The position numbers were made by a program, and so were the translations under genes. DNA of 64,000 bases, taken from NCBI GenBank assembly GCA_022432975.1, contig CM039502.1, positions 17,865,453 through 17,929,452 of the forward strand. The letters are read 5' to 3'. The DNA is from Begonia masoniana. Taxonomy: Eukaryota > Streptophyta > Magnoliopsida > Cucurbitales > Begoniaceae. Below, piece by piece: positions 59,457 through 64,000 of the stretch. A model generated the notes under the pieces. The model did not search any database and was not told where the DNA came from. It was given only the letters and a program-made list of their open reading frames with translations. How positions within the stretch are numbered: the first letter of the stretch is position 1; every line of letters begins with the position of its first letter.

Positions 59457-61973
59457 ATGAGTGAAGAACAAAACGAGGTGGACTTAAAGTTGTTCATGAA
59501 AGCCATGCAAGAAAATTTCAAGGCTTTAAATACGAGGATAGACCGATTGGAATCCCCATCCCCTAGTCATACGCGGCAAAAGAAAGATTTTGATGGCAAA
59601 TTCAAAGATGATAGTGGATATTATCAAAGGGAAAGGAATGATAGGTCGTACCGAGGAGATGATGATCTAAATAACATTAAGGTAAATATTTCTTCTTTCC
59701 AAGGGAAAAGTGATCCCGAGGTGTATTTGGAATGGGAAAGAAAGGTGGACCTATTGTTTGAATACCAAAACTACACGGAGGAAAAGAAACTTAAATTAGT
59801 AACAATGAAGTTCACGGACTACGCTAACAATTGGTGGGATGAACTAGTAAAGTACCGAAGAAGGTATGGTGAGTCACAAATTCAGACATGGAAGGACATG
59901 AAGGCACTCATGCGAAAAAGATTTATTCCATCACAGTATTATAGAGATTTATGTCGAAAACTCCAAAATTTGACTCAAGGATATAAAAGCGTGGAAGATT
60001 ATTATAAAGAGATGAAAATAGCCATGAAAAGGGTTAATGTGGAGGAAGACGACGAAGAAACAATGGCTAGATTTGTTGGAGGACTAAATAGAGAGATAGC
60101 GGATGTCGTAGATCTACAACATTATGTGGACTTAGAAGAATTGTTTCACAAATCAATCAAGATCGAACGGCAACTAAGAGAAAAGAGGAATTCTAAGATG
60201 GGATCAACTTTGAATTCATCTTGGAAATCAAATTGGGAGGATGAAAGTTCGAAACCGAGACAGGAACCTAAGAGCAAACTCACTGCTGCCAATGTATTTT
60301 CACAAAAATTCAAGACCGATGGATCAAAGAATGAGTATGCATTGGTTAACGATGGAAGACCTATGATCCTTACACCATTAAAGTTGCGGGAGGCAATTGA
60401 AGATCAAGAGAGGATCACGAAGGAATTTCAAATCATAAAGGACGAGAGAGAGAAAGAAAAAGGTGAAAAGAAATTAGTTGAAAAAGAGAGAGAAAGTGGT
60501 GAAAAGAAAATAGCTGAAAAGAGTACAAAGAAGGATGAAAAACCGAGGGAGCAAGAGAGAAAAATCGAGGGAAAAGAGATAAAAATCGAGGGAGAGAGAG
60601 AACAAAAGTCGAATGAAAAACAAATTGCGTTGATGAACAAAAATGAGGATAAGCGTGAGATGATTTTGCTTTTATATAAAGATGTTTATTTATCATCTAA
60701 CGACTTACCAAGTTTTCTTCCAAGTGTTATTTCTTTTCTTTTGCAGAAAAATAAATATGAAATTCCCGAGGAGTTTCGAAGAGAAATTTCTCCTTTGAGA
60801 GAGATTGAAAAGCATAAAAATCTCGTACCGAGTACGCTAGTTACAAGTCGATCGGAAACATCAAATAGGTTTGAGTGGTTGGTAAGACCATATGATTTTT
60901 ATATTGCATCTATTATATGTTTAAAGTTAATAGATAATATGCAAAATTATTTTATTGGAAAATTTGTCATTGATTATTTTGCATACAACTTGATTTATGA
61001 CAAAATTGTAGATACATATTTTGCGAGTTTCAAATCTGATTTTTATGTTTTAAAGGATTTTAATTCTATTAGGTATTATTCATTGTTTGATATTGTTGAT
61101 AATTTTAATCCATTAAATCCGTTAAATTTATTAATTTTGTTAACTAATAAGTTTGTTCTTGTACATGAACGTAAAAAAGACGAATTTGCTAAGAAATTTC
61201 ATTCAATGGTAAGACTTATTTTTAAACCCGGAGATTTGGTTGGGCTACGTCTACAAAAAGAAAGGTTTCTGAACACACGGAACAACAAGCTACAACCTCG
61301 AGGAGATGATCATTTCCAAGTTTTAGAGTGCATCAACGACATCGCTTACAAGATCAACCTACCGAGTGAATACGGTAATGTAAGCACATATTTTAATTTT
61401 ACTAACTTATTTTTATATGATGCAGGAGATTCGAAGACGAATCTTTTCGAAGGGGGAGGGAATGATGTGAACCGAGGAGCGATAAATCTCAAAGTCAAGG
61501 ACCATGATCTATTAGAAGATAAAGGAGGTCCAACAAACAAAGCTTCACATGGTTTAGTCGCGGAAACCCGAGAAAAAGAGTCATCACAACAAAAGCAAAA
61601 GGCTATAAAAATAAATAGCTTTGTAGCATGGAAGTGGGCCCCACGAAATTGGCAAAAGAAGACCCATAAGGCACGGAATTGGGCTCCACAAATACCAATG
61701 AATTGGAGAGAGAAGGGTAAAGATCCACACAAATTACAAAGAGATAAAGATTCACGTGGGTTGGAAAGAGATAAAGATCCACATATCTTGGTTTATGATG
61801 TGATTCAAGTTGAGACCAAATCAAAGCCCAAGAACAATGATCCAATTGAAGATACGGTGGGCCCAATGAGAAGAGCAAGAAACCCAAAATTATTGGAAGA
61901 TCTTTTGAAGCAGGGGAGGCCAAAGATGCATGAAGATTTACATGTGCCATGCACATGCACGTGTAAGAATTAA
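59457..61973 (+). CDS. retrotransposon gag fused to a pre-RT relic and an integrase C-terminal tail
   Basis: An uninterrupted 838-aa frame from the ATG at 59457. Residues ~80-250 are a Ty3-type gag domain (ISSFQGKSDPEVYLEWERKV, FTDYANNWWDELV, MRKRFIPSQYYRDLCRKLQN, FVGGLNREIADVV). A Lys/Glu-rich low-complexity stretch (about 325-395) replaces the zinc knuckle and protease. About 400-460 looks like the segment before RT (LLYKDVYLSSNDLP, EISPLREIEKHKNLVPS). A hydrophobic unknown stretch follows. Then comes the integrase end (KPGDLVGLRLQKERF, NKLQPRGDDHFQVLECINDI) and an LTR-encoded tail. The enzymatic core is absent. Whether it is expressed is unknown. Confidence 0.85.
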   Translation: MSEEQNEVDLKLFMKAMQENFKALNTRIDRLESPSPSHTRQKKDFDGKFKDDSGYYQRERNDRSYRGDDDLNNIKVNISSFQGKSDPEVYLEWERKVDLLFEYQNYTEEKKLKLVTMKFTDYANNWWDELVKYRRRYGESQIQTWKDMKALMRKRFIPSQYYRDLCRKLQNLTQGYKSVEDYYKEMKIAMKRVNVEEDDEETMARFVGGLNREIADVVDLQHYVDLEELFHKSIKIERQLREKRNSKMGSTLNSSWKSNWEDESSKPRQEPKSKLTAANVFSQKFKTDGSKNEYALVNDGRPMILTPLKLREAIEDQERITKEFQIIKDEREKEKGEKKLVEKERESGEKKIAEKSTKKDEKPREQERKIEGKEIKIEGEREQKSNEKQIALMNKNEDKREMILLLYKDVYLSSNDLPSFLPSVISFLLQKNKYEIPEEFRREISPLREIEKHKNLVPSTLVTSRSETSNRFEWLVRPYDFYIASIICLKLIDNMQNYFIGKFVIDYFAYNLIYDKIVDTYFASFKSDFYVLKDFNSIRYYSLFDIVDNFNPLNPLNLLILLTNKFVLVHERKKDEFAKKFHSMVRLIFKPGDLVGLRLQKERFLNTRNNKLQPRGDDHFQVLECINDIAYKINLPSEYGNVSTYFNFTNLFLYDAGDSKTNLFEGGGNDVNRGAINLKVKDHDLLEDKGGPTNKASHGLVAETREKESSQQKQKAIKINSFVAWKWAPRNWQKKTHKARNWAPQIPMNWREKGKDPHKLQRDKDSRGLERDKDPHILVYDVIQVETKSKPKNNDPIEDTVGPMRRARNPKLLEDLLKQGRPKMHEDLHVPCTCTCKN

Positions 61974-62555
61974 AAAGTCACATGAGAAGCACATGCAAAT
62001 CCAAACAAATCACGTATAAGAGATTTTATCCGACAGAATCTACTCAAATCATATTCAAACGTAGTTTAAACGTGAGATGATATCTTATCATGCAAAGGAT
62101 CATTATCTCACGATTTTATTAGTTATTTTATCTTTATTTTCGTTTTTTATTATTATTTAATTTAATTTTAATGTGTAGCCTATTTAATGGCAAACTATTT
62201 GATTTAATAGGAAGAACAAGTTTGAAAAAAAAATTGTGTGTTTTTTTTAGAGAGGATTTCTCTTTGGTTCTTTGCGAAGAACAACGATCTTCTTCAAGTC
62301 ACTCTTGAAGAATCTCGCTTGATAGCTTTGGTTCTTACCAACGAGTTTGGTCTGGGTCAAGCTCCTATTTTGATAGCTTTGGTTCAGCCAACAGGTGTGG
62401 CTCGGGTCAAGCTCCTGTTTTGATAACTAGGGTTCCATCGAATTCTTCGATTGGGGTCTTAGTTCCTTACTTTATTCTTGAATCAAAAAGGCGTTCCTAG
62501 AATTATTCCGCGTTGTTGTCGGGTCCCGGGTCCTTTCGATCCGAGGTTCGCATCA
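61463..62555 (+). repeat. 3' LTR of the young Ty3/gypsy element
   Basis: This copy is offset by exactly 3900 bp from the 5' LTR along its whole length. It starts right after the polypurine tract AAGGGGGAGGGAA. The long gag ORF reads about 510 bp into it before TAA at 61971-61973. Confidence 0.95.
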
Positions 62556-62560
62556 TCTTC

Positions 62561-63570
62561 GTTGCATCCTTTCCCACGATCATAATATTGTCTACATAAA
62601 GTAGAAGAACAACGAAACTCCCGTCTGAAAATTTCTGAATGTAAACACACTCATCTGCAGCAGTTTTCTTATAGCCTTGACTTGCCATGCATGAGTCAAA
62701 CTTCTTGTACCACTGCCTTGGTGCCTGCTTTAGACCGTACAAGCTTTTCTTAAGCTTGCAAACGAGGTTATCACCTGAAACCTCAAAACTTTCTGGCTGC
62801 TCCATATAGATTTCTTCTTTTAAATCTCCGTGAAGAAAAGCTGTCTTCACATCCATCTGTTCAAGCTCCAAGTTCATACTTGCTACCAAGCCAAGTATAA
62901 CTCGGATTGACGTCATCTTGACTACTAGTGAAAATATCTCATCAAAATCAATTCCTTTCTTCTGTTGGAATCCTTTGACTACCAATCATGCTTTGTATTT
63001 CACCACTTGTCCGCTGCCATCTTTCTTCATTTTGAACACCCATTTGTTTCTTAGTGCCTTCTTCCCTTTTGGAAGTTCTACGATCTCATAAGTGTGATTC
63101 TTCTGCAGAGATTCCATCTCATCTTGCATTGCTGACAACCATGTTTCTTTGTCCTTATGAGATAGTGCTTCTTGGAAACTCTCTGGTTCTCCATCTTCAG
63201 TAAGTAGAAGGTACTCGGATTCTGTATATCTTCTTGATGGAATCCGTCCTCGTTCAGACCTACGAACTTCTGGAATAGTCTGAGGAGATTCACCATCATC
63301 TGGGCCTTGTGATGGTCCTGGAACATCTGGTGGAGTAGGTTGTGGCTCCCCCTGCTCAACACCCCCTTCTTCCTCAGCTTCTGCTTCTGGCATATATTCT
63401 GTCACTATATCGAACGGGTTTAGTGCTGCATCTGAATTTAGAGCACCAACATTTGACTTCTGAGACATTGTAGGTTTTTCAATGTCTTCTATTGTCTGGC
63501 TTTCATGGAACACAATGTCCCTGCTTCTGATCACCTTTTTCTCCTTTGGATCCCATAGTCTGTATCTAAA
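62561..63570 (-). pseudogene. copia integrase-RT linker and reverse transcriptase N-terminal part
   Basis: After the TAA the same polyprotein continues with RLWDPKEKKVIRSRDIVFHE. An acidic/Pro linker follows (PPDVPGPSQGP), then the RT lead-in NKWVFKMKKDGSG. A TGA at 62986-62988 breaks it. It then resumes with VKGFQQKKGIDFDEIFSLVV, MDVKTAFLHGDLKEEIYMEQ, LKKSLYGLKQAPRQWYKKFD and LLLYVDNIMIVGKD. The active-site motif here is YVDN, so even without stops catalysis would be lost. The piece ends at the 5-bp target duplication of the inserted element. Confidence 0.9.
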
Positions 63571-64000
63571 TTATTCATCTCCATAGCCAATGAAAATGCA
63601 TGGAGTTGTCCTTGCATCGAGCTTCTGTCTGAGCTCCTTGGATATATGTGCGTACGCCAAACATCCAAATACTCTTAAGTGTGAGTATGATGGATCCTTT
63701 CCAGACCACAGTTTCTCCGGAACTTCAAAATTCAGTGGTACTGATGGTGATCTGTTGATCAGGTAACATGCGGCTCTGACTGCTTCTCCCCAGAATGACT
63801 TTGGCAGTTTAGCCATACTGAGCATACTCCGAACACGTTCCATGATTGTCCGGTTCATTCTTTCGGCTACACCGTTGTGTTGAGGGGTGCGAGGGACCGT
63901 CTTCTCATGTCGAATACCGTATGTTTTGCAATACGCATCGAACACCTTGGAAGTGTATTCGCCTCCATTATCTAACCGGAGACACTTCAACTTCTTCCCA
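63571..64000 (-). pseudogene. copia integrase fragment (partial at window edge)
   Basis: The piece encodes the later half of the integrase core: LDNGGEY with the second catalytic Asp, then VPRTPQHNGVAERMNRTIME with the catalytic Glu, followed by KSFWGEAVRAACYLINRSPS and LRVFGCLAYAHI. The frame is interrupted by a TAA at 63571-63573. The first catalytic Asp and the zinc-binding HHCC part would lie beyond 64000. Confidence 0.9.

Larger units (their letters stand above)
57563..62555 (+). mobile_element. young non-autonomous Ty3/gypsy element (TR-GAG-like), complete with LTRs and TSD
   Basis: Two 1093-bp LTRs (57563-58655 and 61463-62555) begin TGATGTGAACC and end GGTTCGCATCA. By eye they differ at about 12 positions (about 1.1%) with no indel. 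The element is flanked by the target duplication TCTTC (57558-57562 and 62556-62560). A primer-binding site (TGGTATCAAAGC, 58658-58669) and a polypurine tract (about 61449-61462) are in place. The 2.8-kb interior holds one long ORF with gag and the C-terminal integrase tail, but no protease, RT, RNase H or integrase core. It would need enzymes in trans. It is inserted in the opposite orientation into the copia RT. Confidence 0.93.
56745..64000 (-). mobile_element. Ty1/copia retrotransposon, degenerate, split by another element; 5' part beyond window
   Basis: It reads on the minus strand in the order integrase (from beyond 64000), RT, RNase H, 3' LTR, as in copia elements. The 3' LTR is 56745-57078 (sense TG...CA ends; a TATTTATAG box inside). 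It is preceded in the sense direction by a polypurine tract (GGAGGGGGAGAAT, complement of about 57079-57091). Coding remains are at 63990-63571, 63534-62989, 62985-62561 and 57562-57090. Defects: TAA at 63571-63573, TGA at 62986-62988 (Arg CGA changed by C-to-T), YVDN in place of the catalytic YVDD, a deletion joining RT to RNase H near 57280-57290, and a 5-kb insertion. Inactive. Confidence 0.9.

Noticed and set aside
1..64000. A new multi-gene defence, metabolic or signalling cluster
   Set aside because: The recognisable genes belong to unrelated, well-known plant families with separate promoters, and no repeated or co-oriented functional grouping was seen.

Overview
This window is nuclear DNA from a flowering plant, almost certainly a eudicot. 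The genes have many short exons with GT-AG introns. Intergenic DNA is AT-rich, and both Ty1/copia and Ty3/gypsy retroelements are present. All recognisable genes encode plant-type proteins (FPF1, DUF1644, PAP/fibrillin, OXS3-like, plant calmodulin-binding domain, plant Lunapark). Exon models were built by hand from reading frame, splice consensus and remembered family conservation. No search or transcript data were available. The species cannot be fixed; the CSN5 sequence looks compatible with a cucurbit, but only weakly.

Layout: (-) Lunapark ER-junction protein, 3' end cut by the window edge (<1-4284); (-) chloroplast PAP/fibrillin family 8 (FBN6-like), with an apparent 1-nt frameshift (5132-6224); (+) GT14 Core-2/I-branching glycosyltransferase (9647-12924); two fold-back palindromic elements (15.44-17.33 kb); (+) Cys-form selenoprotein-H-like protein (17707-21113); degenerate LTR-like repeats (22.97-24.12 kb); (+) FPF1-like (24514-24858); (+) DUF1644 zinc-finger protein (27480-28707); (+) COP9 signalosome subunit CSN5 (29499-31568); (-) kinetochore protein CENP-O (32416-42336), whose 4.7-kb intron 4 holds a nested, dead Ty3/gypsy element; (+) SAGA subunit ADA1/Tada1-like (43775-44989); (-) RING-H2 E3 ligase (46215-48091); (+) plant calmodulin-binding-domain protein (52750-54150); (-) OXS3-like protein (55152-56005); then a dead Ty1/copia element on the minus strand (56745 to beyond 64000), split by a young gag-only Ty3/gypsy element (57563-62555) with 1093-bp LTRs and a 5-bp target duplication.

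The genes look like an ordinary mix of housekeeping and regulatory functions (ER shape, plastid lipid-associated protein, Golgi glycosylation, deneddylation, kinetochore, SAGA, ubiquitin ligation). They do not form a pathway cluster. I found no evidence of a new multi-gene system. The most unusual items are the two-level palindromes at 15.4-17.3 kb, the gag/integrase-tail fusion ORF of the young retroelement, the frameshift in the fibrillin gene, and the TE-filled CENP-O intron.
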